Positions 12,975-24,715 of a stretch of DNA of 64,000 nt are shown in pieces. The stretch covers positions 12,327,001 through 12,391,000 of the forward strand of contig NC_090287.1 of NCBI RefSeq assembly GCF_037392515.1, read 5' to 3'. The notes below the pieces were generated by a model that saw only the letters and a list, made by a program, of their open reading frames with translations, ran no database searches and was not told where the DNA came from. Position numbers and translations under genes: made by a program. The first letter of the stretch is position 1; each line of letters begins with the position of its first letter. The DNA is from Haliotis asinina. Taxonomy: Eukaryota; Mollusca; Gastropoda; Lepetellida; Haliotidae.

Positions 12975-13245
12975 GAGTGAGTGAGTTTAGTTTTACGCCG
13001 CACCCAGCAATATTCCAGCTATATGGTGGCGGTCTGTAAATAATCGATTCTGGACCAGACAATCCAGGGATCAAGAAAAAATGAGCATCGATCTGCACAA
13101 ATGGGAACCGATGACATGTGTCAACCAAGTAAGCGAGCCTGACCACCCGATCCCGTTAGTGGCCTCTTACGACAAGCAGAGCCGCCTTTTATGGTAAGCA
13201 TGGGTTGCTGAGGACCTATTCTACCCCGGGACCTTCACGGGTCTC
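12975..13245 (-). repeat. SINE-A copy, full length
   Basis: Tail GAGTGAGTGAGTTTAGTTTT at the left, head GGGACCTTCACGGGTC at the right. One of the best-kept copies. Confidence 0.9.
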
Positions 13246-13823
13246 TGTCTATTGAATAAGGTAGGTTTATGAATAGCAAAACAGGATACAGAATCTGTTG
13301 TTGCAATAATAATGTTAAAGTGGAAGACGAATATCATTTTCTTCTTGTATATGAAGCATATATTACTATACGTAAAAAATATAAGAAATATTTCTATGTT
13401 GTCCATTCATCAAGTGATACATTTTCTTCTGTGTAGAATTGTACCAATGAAATTATATTTCAGAATGTTGCGTTTTGTAATGTTTTATCAAGCCATGATG
13501 ATAAGACAATTAATTTATGTATGAAAGGTATTATAGACTTCTGGCCTCCTCAGTACTGAAATAAACATTGATCGACAGGCATCTCCTGTGAGCTGGTCAC
13601 ACGTCCACGAAAAAGGGATTATTTTATGGTGACTCTGGGTTAAACTGCCGGTCTAAAGGAAGAATTAATAGGCTCATGTTTGATGACGGCTTCAAGTTAA
13701 TCAAACAAGAAATGGTTGTTTGATAGCGATGGCTCGATATGTGTGTCGTGGTTACATTGTGTGTTTCACCGACTGCTTTAGCAGTATTTTGGCCTGAAAC
13801 AACAATTATTGCTTTCTTTGGCC

Positions 13824-14070
13824 TGACCCGTGAGGGTCCTGGGTACAGGCCTTCAGTAACCACTGCTTGCCGTTAGAGGCCACTAATGGGATCGGGTGGT
13901 CAGGCTCGCTTACTTGGTTGAAACATGTCATCGGTTCCTATTTGTGCAAATCGATGCCCATGCTGTCGATCACTGGGTTGTCTGGTCCAGTCTCGATTAT
14001 TACAGACCGCCGCCATATAGTTGGAATATTGCGGAATGCGACGTAAAACTAAAATCACTCACTCACTCTC
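13824..14070 (+). repeat. SINE-A copy, near full length
   Basis: Head GACCCGTGAGGGTCCTGGGT, short internal deletion near TGCTTGCC, (ACTC)n tail. Confidence 0.88.
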
Positions 14071-15067
14071 TTTCTTTGTCCAGTGTATCTTACGATAAGC
14101 ATATCTGTATGGGTTATCTTCATGAGTTTGAACGATACACATACGGACTATTCATGTTGATGCATTCTAGATTCTAGATTCAAAATGAAGGATGTGATAG
14201 CATGAAGGACGATTGTGATGGCATATATTTTTCCGGTCCTTCCATTTTCAACCAACTCTCACAGTGCATTAATAATTACAAGGATGCAAAACTGTTCTAA
14301 GTCACTGGTTTGTTTATTTTTCCCTTGGGCAAATCAGGATTGTTGATTCGAATCCAAGATTATATTTCGAGTTACTAAGTTTGTCAGCACCAGCCCGTGT
14401 TCGTTGTTTTCACCAAAGTGACAAACGTCTGAGACCAGCATTACTTCTGGTTTTCCTCCCAAATGAAGCGAACGTGTTTTGATAACCATGGAAATAACCC
14501 ATTCCAAAGATGTTGTACGTAACACATTATGTTGGTCACGGGTTTGCCTGGTCCAGACAGAAATAACCATAGACCAGTGACCGTATTGTGAAACACTAAA
14601 CACACAAGCAAACAAGTCCAGACTGACGCGAATGTCCAACACGTGATTGATATTATTTATGCAAGTGTCTGAATCCATAACAGTCCAACAACCTCCCAAC
14701 TCTACATCTGGAATCTCCTGTCACGCTGTGAACAACAGATTAAACCCTTCCTGACACGCAATCCTTCATCTATAGAACATATGTTCATTGCTGCGTTCAC
14801 GGTAGTGCTGGAGATGGCGTTTTTTGGAGGTGTTGTTGATGAGGACAGACACACAAACTGTCATGTGAACGAGGATACTTGCCTCAAAATACAAACATAG
14901 TGATGGAGTGTAATCATTACGAGAACAAGGAAGTAGAAATGTTTCAGTTCTCTTCTTTCCCATGGTCTTGTTGCGAAGTGTGCCAAATCGTCCAAGGTCG
15001 ACCCAAACCCGATTTTCTGGCATTAATGACTGTGCAATGTAAAATAACATCACTTAGAATTAAGCAC

Positions 15068-15275
15068 AGCAGAGCCAGATGTAGACTAACAACTAGTCTC
15101 TGAAATGAACATATTTTACTGAAAAAATGCCATAGTAACAAATAATAACATAATGAAATGGAACCCTGAGACTTTCTAGGGGAATCTAAGCTTGCCACAT
15201 TTTCTAGACTTGCATGGGCTTTCTTGGACAAATTTGCTTCAGGGTCTGTAGGACAGACTAAGCCAGATGCAGCGT
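15068..15275 (+). repeat. Dispersed repeat D, copy 2
   Basis: Direct-orientation partner of 5,862-6,080, 9.2 kb away. Confidence 0.75.
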
Positions 15276-15472
15276 GGAGGTTGACTGAACATAAAGACGG
15301 ATTAAATGTACAGTCTGTAGAAAACAACATAGCTTAATGAAACGGAACAGATACAACTTGCAGTCAGGTACGAGATGTAGGGTACAACGTACTATCAAGT
15401 ACAACGTATACTATCATGCACAGAGTTGAGTCAAGTATCACACATATAGTTAGGTACAACGTAGTACCATAG

Positions 15473-15733
15473 TGACCCGTGAAGATCCGGGGTAGAATAG
15501 ATTTTCAGCAACCCATGCTTGGTCAAAAAAGGCTACTATGCTTCTCGTAAGGGGCGACTAACAGAATAGGGAGGTCAAGCTCGCTTACTTGGTTGGCACG
15601 TGTCATCGGTTCCCAAATGGTGTTGATCACTGGATTGTCTAGTCCAAACTCGATTCTTTACAAACCGCAGACATATATCTGGAATAGTGCTGAGTGTGGC
15701 GTAAAACTAAACACAGTCAATCAATCAATCACT
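15473..15733 (+). repeat. SINE-A copy, full length
   Basis: Head GACCCGTGAAGATCCGGGGT, tail TCAATCAATCAC; lies 200 bp after dispersed repeat D copy 2. Confidence 0.88.
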
Positions 15734-17019
15734 ACTTTCATAGTATCAGATCCATTGCGTGAAGCATGGCTTAGAATCAAGAACAACATAGACTCCTCCA
15801 GATATTCGAGACATGCATAGTATTACTATTAGTAGAATTACTTATTAGCTTATTACTTATTAGCTATAAGTACAACGTAGAGCTAGGTACAGGTACAATC
15901 AATTTAAAGGCACAATGTCACACATTTTCGACAAAATGTTTGCGTAGATTATGTCAATAATGGGATACATGCACTCACATTGGCGACCTAAAGTAAAATA
16001 AAATGATGAAATAGATGACTTAATATCCCTTAAGACTTACTTGAAATCGAAATTGAAGCTTCAAGGCGAACAACTTCGATACTGATAATACGTGCCATAT
16101 TTCTATACATGTATGTGAAAAATATATGAGTTATCGCTGTTTGCCGAACTGGTTTAAATTACACGTTGTGAGAAGGATATTCGCAAAGAGAGCCCCCAAG
16201 GGACATAACTCTATGGGATTCGCTTGAAATACTTGTTCGGCTGGGAGAAGGAGCAAGAGTCAGTTAAACACAACTTAATTTATTCATTAGAACCTTTTAA
16301 TTCAACATTGTCATCAAAATATGTAATTGCTTTTGGAATAAATTATATGATAGTATTATTGAGAGAAATGCATTATTTAGTTTTTGAGAAGTGTGGTATG
16401 ATATAGTGCCTTTAAACATAACGTTACGTAGATACAAAGCTGCAGCGTTCATAATCACACGCGACGATGAGAATACATCATTTGACCCAAACACGCCCTT
16501 ACCCCAACCTGGTAATATAGATGAGCTGCACCTCTTGCCACGACCTAACAATTATCATATATTATGAGGTTAGGTTGACAGCTCTGATACTGATCATGAA
16601 ACCCTCACCAAACAGGCCAGTGTACAGCATTGACACTGCTGCGTCGTTATCTCCTGTTCGCAAAAAGCCTCATGAATTCATTTCACTCATCTAAACCAAG
16701 GTCCATTACAATCTTACAACCATTATTGTCTGATGTCATGTCGTCCGTCAGTATATCACGTGACAACAGCACGAGATTGCAGCCAAATTACGACCTCCGT
16801 GTCCTACCGCCACATATGGCATCAATAAAAAAAACTCTTCATTCAGACGATAAGCTCCATTCTCCTCAACTATTGTCAGTTGCTAAGTGAATTAACTCGT
16901 ATAGTGCTGATAGATATACGAATACATATCTGAACTGGTGAGCCGCTCCTCCAGATGATCTAACTTAAAAAAAACTTTGGGGAGTCACGTGAGAATTCAT
17001 TATAAAGATTTTCTAAATA

Positions 17020-17535
17020 CAGTCGAACCCCGTTCATCCGGACGTCTTGGTTTCACTCGAAAACCGTCAAGATGCCGAGACGTCCGGTTAAATGGATCAA
17101 ACAAGCAAAACGTGAAAATTAAGTGAAAGCTATAGGTTGTACGTCTATCAATAAATGATTAGTCAGTAGTAATAACAGTGAATCTCTGTTACATGTTCTT
17201 TGAGTTCTTGTGGTCCATGACATACTAGCATAGTTGGAGCGAAAATGGCCTTCATCGAAAGACAGGAGACTTTAACGTTGTTGTAACAAATTATGGACGC
17301 AATAGACATTAACAAATGAGTGAGGTTTTTAACGGCATGTTGGTTAAATTAATGTCATCAACATTGTTTCAATTTGTCGCATGATTAGCAAGATGAAAGG
17401 CCATAGAGATAAAGAGATTGGCGAGAGTAATTGACAGCCATGTTGAAAAATGATGGTTATTGTCTTATTCGGCACTCTGTCATAACCGGTATTTTTATCG
17501 GTCTCGTTGGGTGCCGGTTTAGACAGGTTTCACTG
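17020..17535. mobile_element. pogo/Tigger-like non-autonomous element
   Basis: A 516-bp stretch that starts CAGTCGAACCCCGTTCATCC and ends with the complement of CAGTGAAACCTGTCTAAACC, flanked by TA on both sides (17,018 and 17,536). CAGTxGAACC termini with TA duplications are typical of the pogo/Tigger group. No coding capacity. Confidence 0.7.
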
Positions 17536-17540
17536 TATAT

Positions 17541-17726
17541 GTCTGTAAAATACGTTGGTCCAGTCCAAACAATCCAGTGATCGGGATGAGGAGGTTCGAT
17601 TGCTACATGGAATACGAGGACGTGTCATCAAAGAATTTACTGGGCCTTTAGTTTCGATCTAGTTAGCAGATTCATGCAACCATGGGATGATGAAGAAAGG
17701 TTGAAACCCGGATCTTCACGGACCCA
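17541..17726 (-). repeat. SINE-A fragment abutting the Tigger-like element
   Basis: Starts at the GGTCCAGTCCAAACAATCCA part, 4 bp from the end of the 17,020-17,535 element; the SINE tail is missing on the other side of that element. Confidence 0.7.
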
Positions 17727-17857
17727 GAGTTTTATGAACGGGTACGATCTGGGATTCAAACAACTGCATCCTGTCACATTGAGGGAACGCACCTCTGCAC
17801 AGCGTAATTCCGCACCTCATGCCATCAAGTGATCGATTCGTGTTGGATTCCTGTGAC

Positions 17858-17995
17858 TATCGGGACTGTAGGGTGGTTAAAGTGTTCGTCACGCCGAAGA
17901 GTCGGGTTCGATTAGACATGTTTGAAATGTGTGAAGCCTATTCTGCTGTGATACTGCTTATAAAGAGGCCCAAATCCACACTCACTCACTCGCCA
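17858..17995 (+). repeat. SINE-B copy, shortened
   Basis: B box GGGTTCGATTAGA; (CACT)n tail. Confidence 0.7.
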
Positions 17996-17999
17996 ACTG

Positions 18000-19005
18000 A
18001 ATAGTATGCCAGCGATACGATAGCGTGTCACCTTCGCGTGAAGCCTGCAAAACGTGTAATGGGCTATGTTATTTGGCTGCTAGGTCGATATGTTTGTTTA
18101 TAATATCAATCAGTCGCAGTCGGTATAATCCCAAAACTGGCAGTCTCCAGATGACGTAATTAGGGAGGTGTTTTAATACAATGCAGGAAATGGGACATAC
18201 GGAAACATCTCTGCCAGCATTTGGACAACTACCATCACTAAAAGGGGCTAATTGGTCTGTGTGAAAATGGAAGGAGTGATAATCTCACTGGCAGAAATGG
18301 GACTAAATCAGCACGGCCATCACCAACGAACACAGCACGATTACTCACAGACCGAGTTAAACAGAGCTAGAGTATTGATGAGTTCGTCATTACACAATCA
18401 ACAAAAATACATAACCGCAAGGCGGACTTTTAACTAAGTTCGCAGATCCCAAACAAGAACTAGTAAGTCTTATTTATGGTTTGAATCATGTGTTTTCCAT
18501 ATTCAAACGCTGACCTTGACCCCAAACACCAAGATGGAGAATATGCTATACAGTACCCCAAGTTCCAAGTATGTGAATCAGTCTAGACACTGGTAATTAA
18601 GTCCCGATAACTAATTGTCCGTATTTCACAATCTGGCGAGATTTCCTGCTCGAAATACGCGGCACAAATTACTCAAGGTCACTCTGTCCATTTCTACGGA
18701 GTGACTTACAACCGGATGTCGTCTGTTGCCATAAGGGGTCTACTTTCGCTGAAGTGGTCCATTCGATACTATCGCGGGTTGTATCAGTAAGTTACAGCAT
18801 GCATGCTTTCTGTCCAGTCCACCATTTGATCAACTTGATATCACACCAGTGAAAGCAAGCCTAAATAGGCCCATTAAACCCAATCGAGGAAATGAGACTT
18901 TTAAACACTGATAATATCTGATTTTAAGTTCAGGCCAGTCAAAGTGTCAGTTTCACATGAAAAAGAGAGCGAAAAAAGAAAGGTTAAGCTCGACTAACTG
19001 AGGTT
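18000..19005. other. No supported feature
   Basis: No gene or repeat recognised. Confidence 0.5.
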
Positions 19006-19009
19006 GGTT

Positions 19010-19250
19010 GGTTGTTTAAAGCAGCACTCAGCAATATTCCAGCTATATGGCAACAGTCTGTAAGTAACAGAGTCTGGTGCAAGACAAAATCAATGGTAAA
19101 CAGCATGAACATCGTACTACGCAATTGGGAACCGATGACATTGTCAACCAAGTCAGCGAGGCTGAACACCCAATCTCGTTGGTCGTCTCATACGGCAATT
19201 AAGCATGGGTTACTGAAGACCAGTTCTAACGCGGAACCAAACGGGTCGAC
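19010..19250 (-). repeat. SINE-A copy
   Basis: Contains GCACTCAGCAATATTCCAGC at the left and a drifted head near 19,246. Confidence 0.8.
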
Positions 19251-19856
19251 TCCCTGAGGCAAGATTGCTGTTACAGCAGCGGTACTAGTTATAAAGGTTA
19301 ATGGTTTGGTATCCTAGCCTCGGTCAGTGATATCCCAGGCATAAGTATTAATTATTGCATCGTAAATAATATACTCCGGCTTGAAAACCCGTGATTGATA
19401 ATATGAACATCGTCCGCCGGGATTAGAATACTCGCAGTCAACTGATACATCGCACCTGACGGACATATATGCAATTAGTTACTTCGTACACTTAATGACG
19501 AAAGGTCTGTTATTTGTATTATTTTAAGGATTTTACTTAAACTATTAATTTTTACTTTAGCGACAATGTTAAAGCAAATGGTCTATGAAATTATCCAAAT
19601 CCCAGCATAATGTGCATTACGAATGTTTGAAGTGATGTGAGTGAAACCTGCCAATGACTTATCACATTACCCACACTGAAAGTAGGCATGATCTCTTCAG
19701 GGCCGGGTGACACCACTTTATATCCATAAAAAGTGTCCTCATTCTTCGCCTGGTGAGTGGCGTCGCAACATTTCAGTTACATCCCTCATTGTCATAAGCA
19801 TTTAAGAATGACCACTACAAAATGACCGTGTGAAATTAGTCTACGATGTCTTCGAC

Positions 19857-20097
19857 TGAGTGGATTTAGTTTTACGCCGCATTCAGCAATATTCCACCTA
19901 TATGGCAGCCATCTGTAAATAATCGAGTTTGGACCAGACAATCCAGTGATCAACATCACGAGCATCGATCTGCGCAATTGGGAACCGATACCATGTGTCA
20001 ACCAAGCCAGAGAGCCTGACCACCCGATCCCGTTAATCGCATCTTACGACAAGCATGGGTAAATGAAGATCAGTTCTAACCCGAACCTTCACCCGTA
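19857..20097 (-). repeat. SINE-A copy
   Basis: Well kept from TTTAGTTTTACGCCGCATTC to GAACCTTCACCCGT. Confidence 0.87.
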
Positions 20098-20302
20098 ACG
20101 ATGTCTCGATGAAACCCACGAGCATAGCACTGGCAGGCAAACACACGCAGCGGATCCTGTCTTCTCTGGCCGATCATCCCTGTTGGACACATCGAGTTAC
20201 GGCGCCTTACACCACTGTGTCATCAATACCCATGTTTAACGCCCTACGCAGCAATATTCAAGATAAGATAACCAGAGAATAATCGCGGTTCATATTTTAC
20301 AG

Positions 20303-20462
20303 AGGCAGTTGGGTAGCTTAGTCATATGACTTTTGCCCGTAGCTCTGAAGACCCGAATTCCATTTACCACATGCACACATTGTGTGAAGCCCATTTTTGG
20401 TGTCCCCTTCCGTGATATTGTGGAATATTGCTAAACGCGGCGCAAAACCCAACTTACTTACT
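20303..20462 (+). repeat. SINE-B copy
   Basis: GTTGGGTAGCTTAGT head; B box degenerate; tail CTTACTTACT. A short SINE-A fragment lies just upstream (about 20,234-20,295). Confidence 0.75.
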
Positions 20463-20464
20463 GA

Positions 20465-21950
20465 TTTTTACTTGATCACTGGATTGTCTGCTCAGATCTT
20501 AAGTATTTACTACAGCGTTCAATGTGGCATGAAAACAAAACAAAGACACTGAAAGCCTCGTCCGCGCTTCAGCGCACATTCCATTTCGAAGTGACCGCTC
20601 TGAACTGTATCATTACCATGAACATATTCTACACTTTGCTTAGCACCGAGAATCTGGCGATGTTCATATAAGACGAGTATGTGGATGACAACTTCTTCTT
20701 TACTGTACAACATGACGTTTTCGGAGTACCTCTTGCCCCTTCTTCATAAGCAGCCCAGAGTCGTGTTATACATTTAAGAAGTAATCGTCCATATACTCGT
20801 CTGATATATTCACCAGCGTCTAAATGCCTCTCAAGAACCTGGCGATTTCAGATTCCACTCCATGGCCTCAATTAATCACAGAAGAAAATATTATAGTCGG
20901 TTTACATTTAGCTTAATATCACTAACGCTCATTATCCGATTTAAAGTTCGCTATATATCGATTTAAGTCACCCCAAGACATTTGAATTTAAACCGCCATG
21001 AAAACCCAATGTGACATGTCCCGATAGCTCCCACAACGACTTATCCAAACAGGAAAAGTTTACTTTCATCGAATTACAGAGCGAAAACGTACATTATCTT
21101 TGATGTGGCAATGTAGATATATTTTGAGAGCCCACAACACAGCGCGCGGCAACCAGAGAGGTCATCAAAGACATTCCTGAAGCGAAGTAAACTCCACGAC
21201 ACCACCTTATCACGATTATCAGCGACATGGAGCTTGAAACACCTCAACATCAATGGAACATGTTCGGTTTTAACGTGGTTTGGAGCTATTAGAATTATTT
21301 TGGGGCTCTTTATGTCGCCAGAGGGCGATTTGTTGCGTGCTGCAATACGAATAAACATTAATTAATAGGGAATAGATTCGCTGAATCAGAAGACGTTTGA
21401 GGTTATATTAGCGAGTGAGGGCGAACTGCTGATTGTATGACCGCTTTATTTAATAGAAGAAACCTTGAGCTGTTGGAGTTACTTCCCTTGGGTTATGTGA
21501 ACGCGTTTGCCGCAATCCCGTACTTAACAGTAATTAATTAATTTATTTGAATGTTAACAAGTAGAAAGCTGACTTTACTCGTGTCCTTTTTTCAAAAAGT
21601 TTATACATGATGTTAAAGAAATATTGATTAGTATATTAAATATCAAATGTACTCAATAGCATAAAAATCTGATGTCAACTTCTTTACATTGATGGGTTTC
21701 CGACGTTTCCGAGGATATTTACCAATGAAGGATTAAGTATACACTTCGAAACAGCATGTCCATCAATACAAATATGCTGACGTCCATAAATTCGTGCCAG
21801 TGCATGTGTCACATGTGAATGCAGTTGAAAAAGTATCATTATTTGGAGAAAGGCCATCACGGAAGGTCGAGGACATGATGTAATGAAACCTGCAGTCATT
21901 GTGAAATTGAGGAAAATTAGCAACCTGGATTTCCAAACCATAGCGAGTGT
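20465..21950. other. No supported feature
   Basis: No gene or repeat recognised; ORFs short and without motifs. Confidence 0.45.
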
Positions 21951-21954
21951 GTGA

Positions 21955-22085
21955 GTTCAAATGGTTATATTTCTGCAAAATCATGGCAGAGGAGAACACT
22001 ATAAATTCACACATTGTTTTCACCCAGGGAATCGATCCCAACATGTCGAGCGAATGCTTTACTCATTCGGCTAGTGCAGCGACCT
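21955..22085 (-). repeat. SINE-B-like tRNA head, degenerate
   Basis: B box GGGATCGATTCCC and a GTAAAGCATTCGCTCG stretch on the minus strand. Confidence 0.5.
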
Positions 22086-22309
22086 GCACTCTGCACAGCA
22101 ACAACTTTTGATACTTTGGAATTTTAACATGTCTTTTTTAATCCACCGCAACAACGATATAGCAACGGTTTCCATGGAAACATGACTTGGGCCAATCATA
22201 CAAATTTTAGCTTTATCAAACTAGGTACTCGTCCACAATGTTCCGCATGACCCCAAGATATGCCTTTCGTGGTTAAGACCAGTGTCTGATTTTTTTGTGG
22301 TTTCCATGA

Positions 22310-22560
22310 CAAGAAGTTTGAGTTTGACTGAAATTGATGGTTGTGCTCTTTTCCGAAGCAGAACCTTAAAACCGTTCACTCTTTCTCCACCAAACTTGGC
22401 ACATAGACAAGTCGGGTGGTATCCTGATGCCTTTTGGGAGGTTTGGATTTGTTAATAAATTTTGTTTGCGTTTTAAGATGGACCTCGACTGAATTTGGTG
22501 GCAGTGTCCTTGTCCGCTGCAGAACTGTAAAACTTCAAAATATCCTCTTTCCACTCTGTC
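22310..22560 (+). repeat. Diverged direct duplication
   Basis: TTTGACTGAAATTGATGGTT..GAAGCAGAACCTTAAAA (22,325-22,370) recurs, diverged, as TCGACTGAATTTGGTGGCAG..CTGCAGAACTGTAAAA (22,486-22,535). Confidence 0.4.
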
Positions 22561-22954
22561 ATATGCACACCAAAACATTGACATGCTGTAATCATAAGTA
22601 GAAGACATATTCATGAAGAGTATTTCGCCGTTGCGGGGATATTGATAACTTTGTCTTCTTGTTTTATCTGTCCATGGCAGCAGCAGTGATTTAGACTGAA
22701 AATGTGGTAGTTATGAAATCAGTCTTTCACTCCCTGACGACGTGAGAAATATCAAAACGGTATCCATCAAGTTCAATTCATCATCAAGATGGGGCGGTAG
22801 AGTAGCAGAGGCGGATGCAGCCTTTTGAGAAAAGGGTATGCACACTTCATTTTCAATGGTCATTTCATAAACTTTCAGGACAAAATGGGATGGGGTTGAG
22901 CACCCCTGCACACCCACGCTCACACATACACACACCCACATATCCTGGATCTGC

Positions 22955-23098
22955 CTATGGGTAGCATAGTGATTAAAGAGTTCGCTTGTCACCGAAGACC
23001 CAATTTCCATTCCCACATGGGTACAATATGTGAAGCCCATTTCTGGTGACATCTGCCATGATATTACTGGGATATTGCTAAAAGTGGACAAAATTCAC
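22955..23098 (+). repeat. SINE-B copy
   Basis: GGGTAGCATAGTGATTAAAG head and ACATGGGTACAATATGTGAA; just beyond the DPP3 poly(A) signal. Confidence 0.85.
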
Positions 23099-23189
23099 AC
23101 ATGATGAGCAGGTCAGGTTCAACACAGCCAAGGCAAAGTGACTTCAGTGTGTCAATTTGGTGACAAACCACTCGGAACACAAATAACAA

Positions 23190-24715
23190 CATGTGACCTG
23201 TGAGACAGGTTTATTAAAAATGTTTCAGACGCCAGATACTGGCACCTGGACTACAAAATAATCCATTTTACCTTCCAACCTGCATCAGCTGTCACAGTAT
23301 AACACAATGCAAATCAAATACCATGCCATGTACAATTTGTTAGCAAATATTGTTTCCTTAAAAATTTATGTTGTTAAGGATACACAAATTCTGAGTACAC
23401 CTGGAATCAGAACGACATTGTATTGATTTGTTAAACTTGCATTTGTCTTTCAACAAGAAGGAGAATAACAACATGTATTGCCTGATTATGTTTTAATTAC
23501 TGGGTCACTGCGTACAAATTCAATGAACATCTTTCTCACCATATGATGATAACAGCCATAACAAAACAACATTATCCCATTACCTGTAACTTTGCACAAT
23601 GGTGAATCTCAATGCTTAATGAAGAATGAAATCATGATGAACTTTTCGAACATGAATGTAGATGTGCAGTTTATTCCCCAAAGTTGGAGTACTACTGGCA
23701 TTTTGTCTCAGCAGAAGTGCTCTTACAGCTAAACTTACATCTAAAATAGACTAAAGTAATTTGATTTAAGCCTGTCTCAGAGGGGTCGAAATTCCAGGCA
23801 GTTGTCTACACATTAACAAAACAGTCTAAATGACCTGCCTGTGGTACTAATCTTACAAGCAAACACAATGACTGTTTCTGTTGCCATACATCAGTTTAGA
23901 ACAAATTCCTTCAAAATGATTTCAACTCCAACATATTTGTCTGAGAACAGATTAAGAATAATGCAAATCTGCATAATATCTTCTCCAGTTATCAGAGCAG
24001 GGCCATAAATAAACCAGAGTTTCAGCGGGGCATCTGCCCCCTCGCACTGTTTTACGGATTACTTTTCTGCTTCAAAATATTGACAAAACACTCTTTAACG
24101 TTGATAGACCCCCTTATTAACAAAAGCTAACTACGGCCCTGTAGAGGATTGCTACCAACCATGTTCACTGACAGAAGGTGACATTTTGTGAATGAATTAG
24201 TTTTAAATCATTTATCAATGGCGCCTGTTATTTTTTCCATCAAAACATAACAATCTCAGCCAACACTGGTACATATGGCACACGGTGAGAGTAAAGTGGT
24301 ACTTAACATTACATTATACAAAACAACCATAGCAACCATGGTAACTGGAATGCTGAATGGATTTCATTTAATGAGATTTTGACAAAGCTCTGTGAGTAAA
24401 CCATGGGCACAATAGCATTGAAATAGAGGAAAACAATTCCCTGTGTTGTATTTCAAAGATTAGAACAGGTGAACTTTCATGAGTAAATTCAAACATTAAA
24501 TAACAAAATTTTGAATTGCTAAGTCAGGTCCTCAAAAGCAGTTATGCGATTACAAACGCACATTGTGGACTTCATCATGAGACTGGCCCTCGACCAATAG
24601 TCTTGGATATGAAACAGATTCACAAAAAGATGATCTGTACATTAATCCTGTTGCCATGGGGTCAGAATATAGAGCTTGTATCGACAGGCTTGTAGTAACG
24701 TGGGTGTAGTGCCAT
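23190..24715 (-). other. Probable DPP3 3' UTR with poly(A) signal
   Basis: After the DPP3 stop (24716-24718) about 1.5 kb of AT-rich sequence follows without any repeat or ORF I recognise. A canonical AATAAA on the minus strand lies at 23210-23215, followed by a T/G-containing stretch, so cleavage near 23190 is plausible. The lack of SINEs here, against their density on both sides, fits a transcribed 3' UTR. The exact end is inferred. Confidence 0.5.

Noticed and set aside
14521-14612. Further SINE-A copy
   Set aside because: Only GGTCCAGACAGAAATAACCA-type scraps remain; too weak to list.
22955-23030. tRNA genes at SINE-B heads
   Set aside because: A and B boxes are present, but no acceptor-stem pairing, and each continues into a SINE body and tail.
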